DNA of 64,000 bases from Absidia repens (GCA_002105175.1 MCGE01000025.1:248001-312000); one strand, 5' to 3'; counted from the first letter of the stretch, positions 1 through 12,289 are shown. The notes: generated by a model not told the origin, from the letters alone. Numbers and translations are program-made.

Positions 1-1155
1 TTATATATCTTGCTTAGTTTTTACCTACGCCTTCTTCCTTTTGTCTGTCAATAAAGCCATCATATTATATATCATATAAATCGTTATCATAATCCTTTTC
101 TGTTTCCATTCTGTCAATAAAAAATCTATATTACTCATCTTTTTTAGATTTTTATTTGCACAAATGCCTCATTCTCGATAGTGAGTTCCAGAAAGCATAG
201 ATTATTTGTATTCAAAGGCATTAGTCATACGCCGCCTTCAACATCTCATAATATGCTAGTTCGAATTTTTTTTATCACTAAAACTTGATCAATAAAACTA
301 AGCATAGTTATACTATTATATACATATTAATATGAGGTCTACGCGTGATATGTTTTTATTGCTTTTTATTGGTTGTAGACCGCAACTGAGCATTGGAATG
401 GTGGAGGTTTTACTATCATACTGAGATGGCGACCTCCTGGTGTTGATTGTGTGCTTTTTTTTTATATTTGTTCATTTTGTGCAAAAAAAGTCCCCCACCT
501 ATTTTTGAAGCTTTCTCAAGCCACCAATACCTCTCCCATAAAAACGAGACGGAGATATCTGAGTTGTGTTCAAGTTTGATTGTCATCGGCTTTGTAACAT
601 CGGCTGCATCAAATCAGTGGTTGACTTTTTTTTTGAAAATAGAATAGCTCCTTCCAATATAGAGAATTGAATCACCACAATGGGTCTGCATGTCTTTTTG
701 TGTAACGTAGCTCCTCACGTGCATTTCAGGGAAAATGAAGATTATTATAATAATTCTTTTTTGAATCTGAGAAACCGGAAAACGAACAATAGAAAAAGCG
801 CAAATCTCTTTTAGGAGAGGGCCAAATAGTCAATGACGACATCCTAGTTATGAGCTGCATACTATACTTAGTATTAGCTTACTATTTGATATGCTTTAGT
901 TCTCAATATCTGACATGATCTTTATATTAATTTAGTTTTGACTAATAATTGACTTAAATGAAACCTTGGGGTTAATAGCTTCTCTTTCCCGCCCTGAAAA
1001 AAATCCTGTGAATGGATACTTGGAGTTATTGGTGCGGTCACTTAATAGTAATCTAAGTTGGGTTTCAAGGTAATTGAGGCAAGTTTTATCATTGGTGCAG
1101 TTGAGGTCGTCGGGTGACGATAAAAAAAAAAAGATACAGTTAGCTTATTCTGATT
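1..1155. other. AT-rich intergenic DNA, left edge
   Basis: No gene is supported here. The only open frame over 60 codons (447-647, +) has low-complexity content and no promoter-like or splice context, so I leave it out. Positions about 996-1035 carry a block that recurs upstream of the second RGS gene near 57,728-57,770, so the right part is probably the promoter of the RGS gene at 1240. Confidence 0.6.
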
Positions 1156-1232
1156 GTGGAGCGGGAGATAAATTCTTTTTTTTCCCCTTTTTGTCTTTTC
1201 TTCACTTCTCTTTCTTGTATTTATTTTTTTGA

Positions 1233-1262
1233 ATGTACTATGCATATAGATCGTACAACTAG
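1233..1262 (+). promoter_or_regulatory. Upstream ORF overlapping the RGS start codon (left copy)
   Basis: An ATG lies 7 bases before the main ATG (1240) in another frame and opens a 9-codon ORF that ends at TAG 1260-1262, inside the main coding sequence. The right paralog has the same ATG spacing and a 7-codon ORF at 57989-58012. A start-overlapping uORF normally lowers main-ORF initiation through leaky scanning; that effect here is inferred. Confidence 0.5.
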
Positions 1263-2873
1263 TACTACTACAAGAAGAAGACCTTCGCATATCAACCTTA
1301 GCGGAGCAACAGCTATCAACGACGACATTTTATCTCCACGAACTCCTAAATCGATTAGCAAATCTCGGCGAGGCTCATTAGTGGCTGACTGTGTACAAGA
1401 AGCCTTCGAAACCTCTTCAACTTCCAGTTCTCGACCTAGCAGTATTCTTGGAGCAAACAATGGAACAAATGGTCAGTTGACACCAGGTCTTCTTTCTGAA
1501 ACGACCACCAATTATTTCGACAATTCCCAACACCACCAGCAACAACAACAGCAACAACAACAACAACAGCAGCAGCAGCCCAGCACGTCTGTGTTTACTT
1601 CTGATGCGATTACCAGTGATTCACATCAGCGTCCTCCTCCTCCTTGCCCTCCTTACTCAACACCAACGCCTACAACAACTGCAACGACACCTGCAAACAA
1701 CACTCCTGGTAATCGAATGTCTTCCATGATGGGTGCTAACCGACCCCGCTCCTCCTCCATTTCCAGCATCATGACCACCAATGGCGCCAATCCCAATCCC
1801 AACTTTGATGTCCACACGCTCTACCGTATCAAAACCTCTCGTTCATCGAAAAAACTGGATCACTTTTTTGGTGAACAAATCCCTCACGATATCTGTATCA
1901 AGGAAATCAAGAAGGAAGGTCTCAAGGCGCTGTTGCAATCCAAGGTTCCTCTGTGCTATTTTTTGTACCATTTATTGGAAGAATACAGCCACGAAAATCT
2001 GGTAAGTGATACGATAAAACAAACACATATAACATGTATACTGTGGATCACTCATTGTTGCGCCATCTTTTTTTTTTTTTCTTCCTGATCATTTTTTCTA
2101 TAGTTTTTTTTCATTGAATTAGAACAATACGAAACATTTCAATATGTATCCCGGGTCCAACAATTGGCAACAGCTCAGCATATCTTCAATACTTATCTTA
2201 CCCGTAATAGTCACTTTGAAGTGAATCTCGACGACAAGGTACGACGAACGGTGACGGATGCGATTCAACGAAAGGATGTGGAAACATGTTTTGAAACTGC
2301 CAAGCGATCGGTGTACTCTTTATTGGAATCCAGTTATATGCGGTTCATGATGACGGACAGCTATCACCAAATGGTCAGCACTTGTGGTAAGAAATACCTT
2401 TCTCGATTCCAACCTAGATCTTTCCTTACAGGCGATTGACTTTTTTTTTTTTTTTGTATTTTGGACATATAGGGGAACTGACAACACATTACCCAGACGA
2501 AACAAGATTTGCCGCCGTGAATGTATTATTGGGTTATATTGAACGAGAACATGCCATGATTTACACCAATCCATTGACAGACGCCCCTGTATTTATGAGT
2601 GTTTCTCAAACAACCAAACGACGACATGAACTGATCAAATCGATGCTCCACGAATTTTGTCGAACTCTTGTTGGTGTGGAATTCAATTATTATCGCCATG
2701 ATCCAAATGATGGTCCATTACCTTTATCATCAGCACCCTCATCTTCTTCTGCGGAAGCAACCCCTCGTTCTCCTCAGCAAATACATCAACAACAACGTTC
2801 TCCTTCTCCACCAGAATCCAAATCACCCAAACAGCATGGAAAAAGCAAGTTTGACTTTTTGAAAAAGAAGTAA
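1240..2873 (+). CDS. RGS-domain protein, left paralog
   Basis: Three exons: 1240-2001, 2104-2386 and 2473-2873, with GT-AG introns, giving about 481 residues. The N-terminal half is low complexity (Ser/Thr/Pro) with a polyglutamine run near residues 100-120. An RGS domain follows, starting around LDHFFGEQIP and running through HLLEEYSHENLFFFIELEQY to YHQMV; this fold is a GTPase activator for heterotrimeric G-alpha subunits at the inner membrane face. A conserved tail after the RGS domain (PLTDAPVFMSVSQ, then an acidic/basic end KFDFLKKK) is nearly the same in the paralog at 57996. I chose the start at 1240 because the paralog begins at the equivalent codon (MHIDR versus MQIDR); an upstream in-frame ATG at 1156 is not conserved. 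The G-alpha partner is unknown. AATAAA occurs near 3168. Confidence 0.9.
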
Positions 2874-3729
2874 AAATCTCCTGCTCTGTCACCCTCTCTC
2901 TCTCTCTCTCTCGCTTTCGCTCTTCTCTGGTCTCTTTGTCTCTCTTATTTTATGCTCTTTCTTAATTCCTATCTATTGTCTTAATGTATTTTTATATGCC
3001 TCTTATCTTTTTCTTTTTATTATTTATTAATTTATATATGTTTATTTTGATGTAGTTATAGTAGTATTTATTATATTATATGAACCCACCCTTTTTATTC
3101 TCCAACCTTTATAGATTTTTTTTTATCCTTGACCCATGTAGATTATTATTTTTTTATATTACTTATTAATAAACTTTATAAATGATATCATTTGATTTTT
3201 TTACCTTAATTTATTATGATGAATTGAAGTCCTCTACGTCTATTGACTTCGATCCGTGCTTTTTTTTGTTTGAAAAATATGTTATATAGAGATCTACAAA
3301 TACCTTTTTTTTGTCTGGTCTTTCTCCATCCCTGACATATTAAAGCGTGGCGAAGATACCTAATGAACCTTACCAGCTTTTTTTCTTAACCTTCTTTTTC
3401 CAATTTCGAGCCTAGCGACTTCAGTTACACCATTATGCTTTTTTAAATTAACACAATGACGACGGTGAATCTCTGGTTTTTTTTTTAAGTTCATAGACAA
3501 TCAATGTTCTGGCCCTCTAGTAAATCCACTATCTATATATGGTTCAGTTCAGCATGAACGTCAAAAAAAACAAATAGTTGGGTCTTATGAGGGAGAGAGG
3601 GAGGGGGACGGGGAATTTACTTGACAATAAAAATTTTGAACCACGCAATTATGGTATGGAAGAAAATGACATGGTTGGATCTCTATCTATCTATAGAAGG
3701 AAAATCTCGACATTTGCAGCTGGTTCTTC

Positions 3730-3761
<32 letters not shown>

Positions 3762-4490
3762 CTGACAGGTTGATGAATTGAAAACACACCAAGAAAAGAA
3801 AAAGGAAATGTTGTGTGGGTAGAGTAAATACTTCCCCGGTATACTTTCAATCATGCGTTCATCCTGTTCTTATATACATATATACGCCCTTTCGCTGTCT
3901 TTTTTTGTTGTTGCTTGTTTATGCGTCCACCATGATCATTTTTTAAACCATTTAAGAAATCCCTCTCACTGTCGTTCCATGCCTTTTTTTTTTTTAATTG
4001 CAAAATAAGCCAACTTTCTTTTTCTACATCCACATATACTGTACAGTACTATACAGTAGGAATGTACCCATTTGAAAATACAAACTAAATGTATGAGAAA
4101 CGATATAGGAGTAAAAAAGAACAGGACATATTTTATCCAGAAATAGATATAAAAAAATGACAACTAAACTAAATTAACCTAATAATAGTTCCATGACACA
4201 TGTCTAAAGGTGAGGCGATTAAGATCGAGTGTGTGCGTGTGAATGTAGAGTGCGTGAGGGTGGGTATAAAATAAAAATATAACGTGATGTAAATTAGAGG
4301 ACAAGCTACTCCACAGACAGATCATTATACAATAAAGGGAGTAAACTAAACTAGACCGAATTGCTCTATGGTGATTCCGAAGCCATCATTAAAAGATAAC
4401 CACAATATCGTGGGTGCTACTATGTTGACTATTTACTTGGTGTTGGTAGTTGTGAAAAAAATGAAAAGTGGTACCGTCAGTAAAAAAACT
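2874..4490. other. Non-coding DNA with poly-T/poly-A tracts
   Basis: Begins with a CT-rich 3' region of the RGS gene, then AT-rich sequence with a run of about 23 T near 3732-3759. Around 4110-4140 there is an isolated reverse-sense GACATATTTTAT motif, a fragment like those in the dispersed repeat next to it. No coding region is supported. Confidence 0.6.
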
Positions 4491-4494
4491 CACA

Positions 4495-5425
4495 GGGACG
4501 ACGAAGGATTTAAACCCCGCCCACGTGGGGTTTTGTTTACTCTCAATTTTTTTTCCACCCTCTCTCTTCCTTTTTTTTTTTTTTTTTCACTATTCAACTT
4601 CTTTGGGGTCATCGTGATCTTAGATTAGTGTCAGTTCTAGTTTAGAAGGGTTTTCCGCTCAGGGATTACAAGATGCATGGGGAAACCCTTTCATTTTGGA
4701 TTTAGGATTTTGGACTACCATTAGTTTTGCTTTTGGCGTCTTCATTAGCTTAGTTTAGTCATAGTTTATGTCTACAACTCAATAAAATATGTCTCTTTTT
4801 ACTTAGCCCAATGAGCAATGACCCATTAGTCTCGTACATGTCTTGTGCAACAGATCCCTTTTTTTGTGTCGTCATTATTTATCAGTGTTGACTGTTATTG
4901 TGCTTCAATTAAAAAAAAAAAAAAAAAAACTCCAGTAGTTTCACTTATGCCTTGCACTGCACAATATATATATATATCTTTTTACAAATGGCTTGTTAGA
5001 TTAGTGTTGCCCATTCTTCAAATCTCATAATAGTCTCCAACATGCTTCCTCATGAAGGTCCCTTCCTTTCATGTCCTTGTTACAATGAGCCCCTCGCCAT
5101 TTAGTTTTAGTATCTACCAATATGCATCAATAAAATATGCCCTTTTATTAACCATAGTCTGACCCATCGAATAATAAACTATACTGCTATTGTATCTATT
5201 TTGTGAGCGTTTTATTAAATATTTGCTATCTAGTTCACCCACTATAACCACACACATACACACACACCACCCAATGGCTATTCCTTCCTATACACCCAAG
5301 GACTAGCCGGTAGTCTTGGTGCATGTCATATCAAACGTGGACTTATTACTAATCGGCTAACTGTATTAATGCAACTATGTTGTGCCGTAAATGTAGCCGG
5401 CGTATTACTCTAGACCATTTTCCCC
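4495..5425 (+). repeat. Dispersed CACGTG/AATAAA element, copy 1
   Basis: The head contains TTTAAACCCCGCCCACGTG (about 4510-4527), then a CT-rich stretch. The core has GCATGGGGAAACCCTTTCA (about 4676), and the first AATAAAATATGTC lies at about 4781. A second AATAAAATATG occurs near 5133, and the distal part near 5370-5400 has GTTGTGCCGTAAATGTAGCC, which matches copy 34440-35375. Long ORFs are absent. It aligns end to end with the copy at 34.4 kb and, in reverse, with those at 25.5, 51.7 and 53.7 kb. Class unknown: it has no terminal repeats or target-site duplications that I could identify. Confidence 0.75.
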
Positions 5426-6876
5426 TGCTTGCTAAAAAATTGCACTTATTAAGGTTTACTTAAGATCATGTTGAACTATGTACACCATGCATTGATCTTT
5501 TTTTTTTGATGATGATGATGGTGAATAGTATTTGTTTGTATATAAATGACAATAACAGCGGTAGGATAATTGTTACATTTTCAAAAAGAAGTAATGACTT
5601 TGATCGTAAAGAAGTCATTTCATCTGAAAAAAAAAGTACCCACTCCGTACAGTGCAGTATTGTCCATACTAAATAAGATGACACAATATAAAAATATGCA
5701 CAAATACGCGACCCAAGCACCCAGGATACCAGTACCTAATTATTTTCAAATCATTTCATGCATACAGATGATGGTGATAACCATTTTTCTGATATAAAGA
5801 ATTTTATTATTTTTCTTTTTGATATATGTATGACGTTAAAGCTAAAAACCATCTAACAGCTAAAACGAAGAATAACTAATCTAGGAAGTAGGTGGAAGAG
5901 TATGGTGTTTCTAAATGCACTGGCTATGAATATGAAAGCTAAAAATAAAGAAGAGCATTCTGTTTCTAAAGAAGAAAAAAAAGAAGTGCTTGCCATTGAT
6001 TAGCCAAATACACAAGCGAAAAAAAAACAATGAGTATTTTGCGGCATAGTCTTTGTGTTTCACTGAATAGGTTCCCTTACCTTCGATTGAACAATAGTGT
6101 CCCCCCCCCTCCCTCCCTCCCTCTCCCCATAAAAAGAAAGTAAATTGCATGGTTGCATGATTTATTTTCTGCAATACATCCAAAATTAGTTGTGTTTATC
6201 TATATTCAAACCTATATGCAAGAGAAACGAGCGTTCAGTACCTCGCCTAGACTTTCCTTTATAGAGAATCCTGCTTTTTTCTTTACCGCAGTATTCTTGC
6301 ACTTGGCAGGAAAAACAGTTTTCCGTCTGTTCAGCACGTTCTAAATATTGTACTTGATTCAACTGTAGATAATAAAAAAGAGACAAGTCAGTAAATAGTT
6401 TTTCGTTCTGTGCAAATGGGGGCGTGGAGATTGGATTGATACAGAACCACTTGAGCCAAATTATTTTGATGCTGTGATTTGGGTAGTGCAGCGATTCGAT
6501 CACTTTTATTCGTAACGTGTTTTTTCTTGGATCCAGGTCCTTGACCTGCTGACATTATAAACTTTTATTTAATGGAAAAAGGGAAAACGAAAAAACAAAA
6601 AAATCATGGACCACCTCCCACCCCATTGTTCAAATGTATTCAAACCCAGCATCCTCGAGAAATCGAAACAGTAACCTATGAAGAATTATTTTTATTGATA
6701 AGAAATAATAATGATAATGATAAGAGTAATAGTATATGATAGTATATAAAAGGAGGTGTTCCAGCACCAAAATAAGATCAAGTGCTGCAAGAAAAAAAAA
6801 ATCAAAATATAAAGCTAACTAAAATATAATATAATATATACAAAAAACTAAAAATAAAAATAAAACCCGGATGACC
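5426..6876. other. Non-coding DNA left of zinc-finger gene
   Basis: AT-rich, with a short C-rich microsatellite (about 6100-6127). Frames at 5466-5797, 5911-6183 and 6186-6503 are open but have no protein-like composition, splice pattern or family resemblance. I looked for remnants of the cold-shock and coiled-coil genes that occupy the equivalent place in the right-hand duplicate and saw none. Positions about 6700-6876 are probably 3' UTR of the zinc-finger gene. Confidence 0.5.
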
Positions 6877-7829
6877 CTATTGGCAGGAACCAGTCAAAGT
6901 TGAATGCTGTGTTGCTTTTAAATGCTTTCTGAGTGATCGTGCATGAAAGTATGATTTTCCACATTCTATACACATAAAAGGTCGGACATTACTATGGGTT
7001 TTTTGATGCGTGCTAAGAGAGTCGGGTCGAGAAAATCGCTTGTGACATCCGGGCGTACGACACACAAATGGACGCTCGCCCTAACCAAACCAAACCAAAA
7101 AAAAAAAAAAAAAAAAAAACCAATTAATCAATCTACTGTGTATTTTGTTTAATCCAACGAGTGGAGGGGAATGATTTTGACTCACAGTATGGGTTCTTAA
7201 ATGATTCAATGCCTTGTGTCGCTTGGTAAATGGTTTATCATGGCGTGCACAACCTGTCCATCCACAATAATAAGACGCCTACCATAATAATAAAAAATAA
7301 AAATAAAAAATGATGAGTCGGACGGAGCACACAACATGGCATTTCTTACCTTTCCTCGACCAACATGAATACGATAAAGATGATCCGTCAGCTGCTCAAG
7401 CGTCGATGTAACAATGTCACATGCTTCCCATCGACATTGCCAACCTTCTTGTTTCGGTGGTTCCGAAGAGCGACAATATTCCAATTCATGTTCCAATGTC
7501 ATGACACGATCAATCAGAGATTCTCGGGTCCATTGTTGCAAGGAAGCCAAAGGCGTCATGATGGTCGTCGGCGTCGTGGATGGAAGAGCTGAGGAATTGT
7601 TTTTTTGATAGATGGGCGAAGGAAGAGAGGAATCGGTAGATGTTGAAGGAGAGGATGTAATATAACAAGGCGATTGTACACCACCACCACCACCAGCGAC
7701 CGAGACATCAGGAATCATCCCGATGGATGCAGATGAAGGATGGTAATGATCATTCGGTGGTAAAGGGAACAAACTTTGATTCGTCACACTTGTCCATATA
7801 GGAATAGCAGCGTTCATTTCATTTTCCAT
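6877..7829 (-). CDS. GLI-like C2H2 zinc-finger protein, left paralog
   Basis: Three exons on the minus strand: 7829-7350, 7278-7186 and 7080-6877, about 258 residues. The first 90 residues are Ser/Pro/Gly-rich, followed by a short helical stretch (RESLIDRVMTLEHELEYC) and four C2H2 fingers. Spacings are C-x4-C-x12-H-x4-H (finger 1, CRWEAC), C-x4-C-x15-H-x3-H (finger 2, CGWTGC, the long spacing seen in GLI/ZIC finger 2), C-x4-C-x12-H-x3-H and C-x2-C-x12-H-x4-H. It is probably a nuclear DNA-binding regulator; the target is unknown. The start at 7829 is the first ATG of the frame, but an acceptor-like TTTTAG just upstream and in-frame similarity to the paralog before the ATG suggest an earlier non-recognised exon. 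Confidence 0.8.
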
Positions 7830-8648
7830 TAAACATGGTACTTGAGTGGGATTGTTTGCAGAAGGAGGATAACTAACTAAAATAATAATAATAATAATAA
7901 TAATAAAACATCAAGTCAAAACATGCCATAAAAACATTCCATTTTTCTATAAATGTTACATTGACACTGTTCAGGCACATAATAATCAATATCATGTTGT
8001 TTAGGGATAGTGGAAGGATAATCCAGTGAAATCATTGTATTTTGGTCACAAAGCGTTAAGTGAAAGAGAAGAAAAGATGTGGTAAGGCAAAAAATGGATA
8101 GGCGTTTATATGTATTCCTTATTTGTAATTTATGCGTATCATAGATCAAAAAAAAAAAAAGCAGGCGGAGTTCTTCCGACCACCCGTTTGAATTTGGCCT
8201 ACTGACATGTTAAGGGGGCGTCACTTTCATTGATCTTTTCCTTGGATGAACTCACAAGACATCAATGTATGGTGCATATAAATAAATCATGTCAAGGTTT
8301 GTATTCCAATAAAATCATTGAGAAAGAGAGATGATATGAATAACGTGATTCGGCATTTTCCCAAAATAAAATACAAGGTCATCCGGTTCATGTAGGTAGG
8401 TAATCTATCTATCCCATTCGAATAAAAATAAAATTGAATCCAATGATCAGCCAAAACCCGTATTATACACAATCAAACCACTTGATAAAATACTATCTAA
8501 AGAGACATCAATCATATGACATATAATTAACAGTAGTTCAAATAGGGGAATCATTGTTGTTGTTGTTTTTTTTATTAGCAAAATAAAAACAATAACAGTA
8601 ATAATATAACTAGTAAACTAAACTAATAACACCATCCATAAAAATAGA
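7830..8648. other. Intergenic DNA between zinc-finger and Vip1-like genes
   Basis: Contains an (AAT)n microsatellite at about 7880-7908 and AT-rich sequence. The open frames at 7916-8149 and 8287-8472 (-) are not convincing proteins, although the first could hide a 5' exon of the zinc-finger gene. Confidence 0.5.
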
Positions 8649-9668
8649 TCATGCAGTACTTGTTTTTGGTTGCTGTTGATGTTGTTGCTGTTGTTGTGCT
8701 TCTTGTTGCCTAACAGACTACAAGGAGTAATAAGAACAAATATCAGTCTTTTTTCTAGAGTCACAAGACCTTCTCCCCAACAAAAAAAAAAACAAAAAAA
8801 AAAACGTAACCATTTTCCACTTACCACTAAGCGCCGAGCTTCATTATGTAAATCAGTAATATGTTGCGAGAATTGAGAGATCAAGCCCGAGACCTTTTGA
8901 CCGGTAGGGTTGTTTTGAAGCCAATCTTGCGCCTTGTCCGAGGCCTCTTTTTGTTTTTGTTGCAAGCCCATCCTTTGTTCCATTTGATTTGCCTTGTCCG
9001 TCACACGGTATTGTTCATTCCATTGTTGCAAGTTTTGTCGAATCTGATCAAAATAGCGTTGCACCTTTTCCCGCACGCCATAGCGATGATCAAAGTCAAT
9101 CCCTTTCGCCAACACTTGATCCCCCAGAATATAACCAGAGGATAATAATTCCGCCATGATATTGGAAACCGTCTTCTTGTCCTGCTCTTCCGCTGCGCCA
9201 GTGCTTGTGGGTGATCGTGTACCGCCTTCTGCTTTTTTGTGTTCCGCTTCATCCTTGATCAATGATACATCTGACGCATTGACTTGTTGTGTTGTAGTTG
9301 TCGCTGCTTCAGGAGACTTTTCGTCGGTTGGCGTTGAGGTTTGGAAGTAAGGTTGGACCTGAATATGATTGTTTTCCACTAAAGCTATACATTTGATAAT
9401 AATAATAAAAATGCATATGAGCGATAGAGACATTCCACAGTTTGCATTTCGAAAGACACTTACCATTGCTCAATAATTCAGCAGTTTTGGCCGCCTTTTC
9501 AGTCTCGAAAAGAATCAATGCCTTTTGTTGATCGTCAGCGGGTTCCAATTCAAAATCCTTGATCTTGCCACAGAATGCAAAAAAGTCGCGTAAAGATTCT
9601 TGAGAGGTATCTTTGCCAATGTTTGTCACTTGTACCAAGTTGGGAGTAGGTTCAGTAGGGATCTTCAT
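8649..9668 (-). CDS. Vip1-like RRM protein
   Basis: Three exons: 9668-9464, 9384-8825 and 8717-8649, about 277 residues. An N-terminal RRM (residues about 11-75; RNP2-like VQVTNI, then FFAFCGKI and ALILFE) is followed by an acidic Thr/Glu-rich linker. A conserved C-terminal helical region (NIMAELLSSGYILGDQVLAKG, RYGVREKVQRYFDQI) matches the arrangement of the fission yeast Vip1 family, and a Gln-rich tail ends the protein. The family is probably cytoplasmic and RNA-binding, but its precise role is not established. The two intron junctions preserve the frame exactly, and the start is the only in-frame ATG before the RRM. Confidence 0.85.
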
Positions 9669-10763
9669 ATTATATTTGTTATTGTTTAAGAAATAGAGCA
9701 GACTAAAATAAAGAAAGCGAAAAAAAACAGAGTGAGTTTTCGGTTGGTTTTTTATAATCCCCTTTTAGTTTGTTCCAAGTAAGTCCTTTTTTAGTATGGT
9801 ACATGAAACAAGACTAGCACCTGTCGAGTTCAAAGTCAACCACTCTTTTTTCGCGTCTGCATAATGAATGTAAAACAATACATAGACTAAAACATAGCTT
9901 CCCTTCGACATCGACTGCTTACCATTGCCAAGTATTATATTTAATACCTTTGATTCAGTTCAGGAGTGAAAACGGAAGAGTAAAAACAAATGAAGAAACT
10001 TCAAAAATCATGGTGGATATTTTAATTCCCGCCGAGATCCTTTTTTTTGTTGTGGTGTCAAAAAAAAAAAAAAAAAGACAAACCTAACAGTGACATCATC
10101 CTTATCATCATGAAGAGTGCTGCATTAAAAGGTGACTATGATCCATTGTGCGGAGTGACCACATACACGCCCAAAAAAAAATGAAGTCGTCATTGTCATT
10201 GTCATCGTCATCATCACAAGTTAAAAATAATGCAAATGGCATAGACTAAAAAAAAAAAATGAAGGGCCGGTGTTTAAAAATTAGTCTCGGTGATCCACGA
10301 CAATTGAGAAAGGGATGAAATCACATCGAAAAAAACTACCCAGTGCATCCCCTTTTTGGGTTACTTTGTCTTTATTGATTGTACTCAGCAGAGACAGAGA
10401 AAAGATAATAATATACCTTAGTGGTAAAATTAGAGATCGTCTACGAGCCAATGACACTCCGGCCATGCATCGGAAAAAAAAAAGATGGAGGCGACGAAAA
10501 TCATACCATGTTTTTTGCAACAATTTCAAACAGAGACTAAATTAAATACAGTACTTTTATAAACTACTGCTTTTGACTTGGAATAAACAGAAACACAATG
10601 GATGATAAAAGAAGATATATATTTATTCAGAAAGAAAAAAAAAGGCATAAATGAGAGGGTGTATATACGGCAGGTGAATAATAATAATAATAAAACTACT
10701 CTGTGTGTGTGTGTGTGTGTGTGTGGGAGACAGGAAGGGGAGGGGGAGGGGGGGTGTCCTAAT
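9669..10763. other. Intergenic DNA with TG microsatellite
   Basis: Upstream region of the Vip1-like gene and 3' side of the epimerase gene. It holds poly-A runs (10061-10076, 10248-10259) and a TG dinucleotide repeat at about 10701-10724. The overlapping frames at 10281-10904 are low-complexity and I do not support them as genes. Confidence 0.6.
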
Positions 10764-12289
10764 CTATGGCCAGAGTCCCATTTCCTTGAATTGATCAATA
10801 ATTTCTTGGAGATTGTCTTGTGTAAGGGAGGGTACGGAGTACTTGAATCCAGTTTGTTCTTCGATAGCCGCGCCGTTGACAGAAATGGCATTGTTGTAAA
10901 GTAATTCAGGGTCCAAATAAGGTGATAATGGTGAGTTCTGCACTTGGTTGTCTTTCAAAATGTCAGCCCATGGTTGTAAATGCTTTTCGTTGATATCTTC
11001 CAATACAGAATTGAGATTCATCTAAATACAGTAACAATAACAAAAATGAGTGCATGATCATCACTATCCTTCGTTTCCTTCCCTTCTTACCTTTGCAAAT
11101 GTCGATACCACACTACCATGATAACCAGTTTCAATTCCAAAAATAGCCCGTAAATAACCATTGATGGTTTCTTGATCTGATATCAAAGAAGGGTGAATAT
11201 ATATTTTCTACCAATCCTTATTCCCTTCGATTCTCTCCATTTTCTTACCAGTATCTTGTTTATCAACCAAATTGAAGATAGGCGCTTCTTTATGATCTGC
11301 TGGTTTATACCATAAAGCCAAATGCCAACATGCTCGAGCCACATCAGTCACATGTACTGTATTCAATTTCAAGTCCTTGGACCACAGCAAAGTCATTTCT
11401 TCATTCAAATACTTGTAAACACGACCAATGATCAGACGAGGCGTCAACCCGGTCATTGCTCCTGGTCCGTAAGCAATGGCAGGTCGAACAATGATCAAGT
11501 TCAATCTATTAAATAGGGTGTACAATGAGTCGATCATTACCATACTTGTTTTTTTTTTCTGTGCTGATCTTTTTTTTACCCATTCATCTTCTTTAATTGT
11601 TCTTCGGCTTGATATTTGTATTTGGCAATGGTAGTCCATGGCTTGATTTTCGATGATTCTTTGGATGCTACCTAAAGGAAAAAAAATTGAGTGCATCCAT
11701 ACTATACCCTTCCGTCCCCCCCTCCCTCCGAAACTACTCTCCTTTTTTTTATTTCTTTTTATATGTATACTTACTTGATCACTGTCGTAGACTTCGGCGG
11801 TAGAAAGCATGACATACACTTTGATTTTCCGTTTGGCGGCTTCGGTGGCACAATTGACTGAAAGGTTCAAAACCCGGTCTTGATAAACTTCGTCTACTTG
11901 AGAGTACTTGCACTCGGCAGCAAAGTTGAATACGTAGTCAAATTCAGAGCCATCTTCGCGTTGAAAGCAAGAGGCAATAGAGGCTATCATATAGTTTGCA
12001 TACCAATAGAAAAAACGTGGAAGAAGAAAAGAGTGAGCTGGTTGCCATAGGTTCATAAATACTGTGTTCCACTTTTACCTGGATGGACGAGATTGGCCTG
12101 CTTGAATTCTACACTTTCAAAAGATTGTTCATGTTGTTTTGACAGGTATGCAGTTTGTGGTAACATTTTGTCAGCGACGCGTATGTGGGAAGCCAACTGG
12201 TGCGTCACCAAATGGTGGACCATATGACGACCTATCAATTCAGTGCCGCCTAATATAAGGACAGATGGTTTGTCTTTTTGAATAGTCAT
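10764..12289 (-). CDS. NAD-dependent epimerase/dehydratase (extended SDR)
   Basis: Six exons: 12289-12079, 11983-11775, 11671-11580, 11505-11249, 11176-11091 and 11021-10764. All junctions are in frame, giving about 370 residues. The N-terminus shows a Rossmann dinucleotide site (VLILGGTELIGRHMVHHL, a GxxxxIG variant of the usual GxxGxxG). It is followed by the NFAAE segment, STAEVYDS, an AKYKYQAEE stretch in the place of the usual YxxxK, and VRPAIAYGPG. These fit the extended short-chain dehydrogenase family, which includes nucleotide-sugar epimerases and dehydratases. The substrate cannot be read from sequence. No signal peptide is seen, so it is probably cytosolic. Confidence 0.85.

Noticed and set aside
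447..647. 66-codon open frame near the left edge
   Set aside because: Composition is driven by T-rich DNA and no gene context supports it.
1156..1239. Upstream in-frame ATG extending the left RGS protein by 28 residues
   Set aside because: The extension is Phe/Ser-rich from a T-rich leader and absent from the paralog, which starts at the codon equivalent to 1240.
4495..5425. Dispersed element considered as a protein-coding transposon or small RNA-type retroelement
   Set aside because: No transposase or reverse-transcriptase frame, no terminal repeats, and no recognisable tRNA-type internal promoter boxes were found, so it is left as unclassified.
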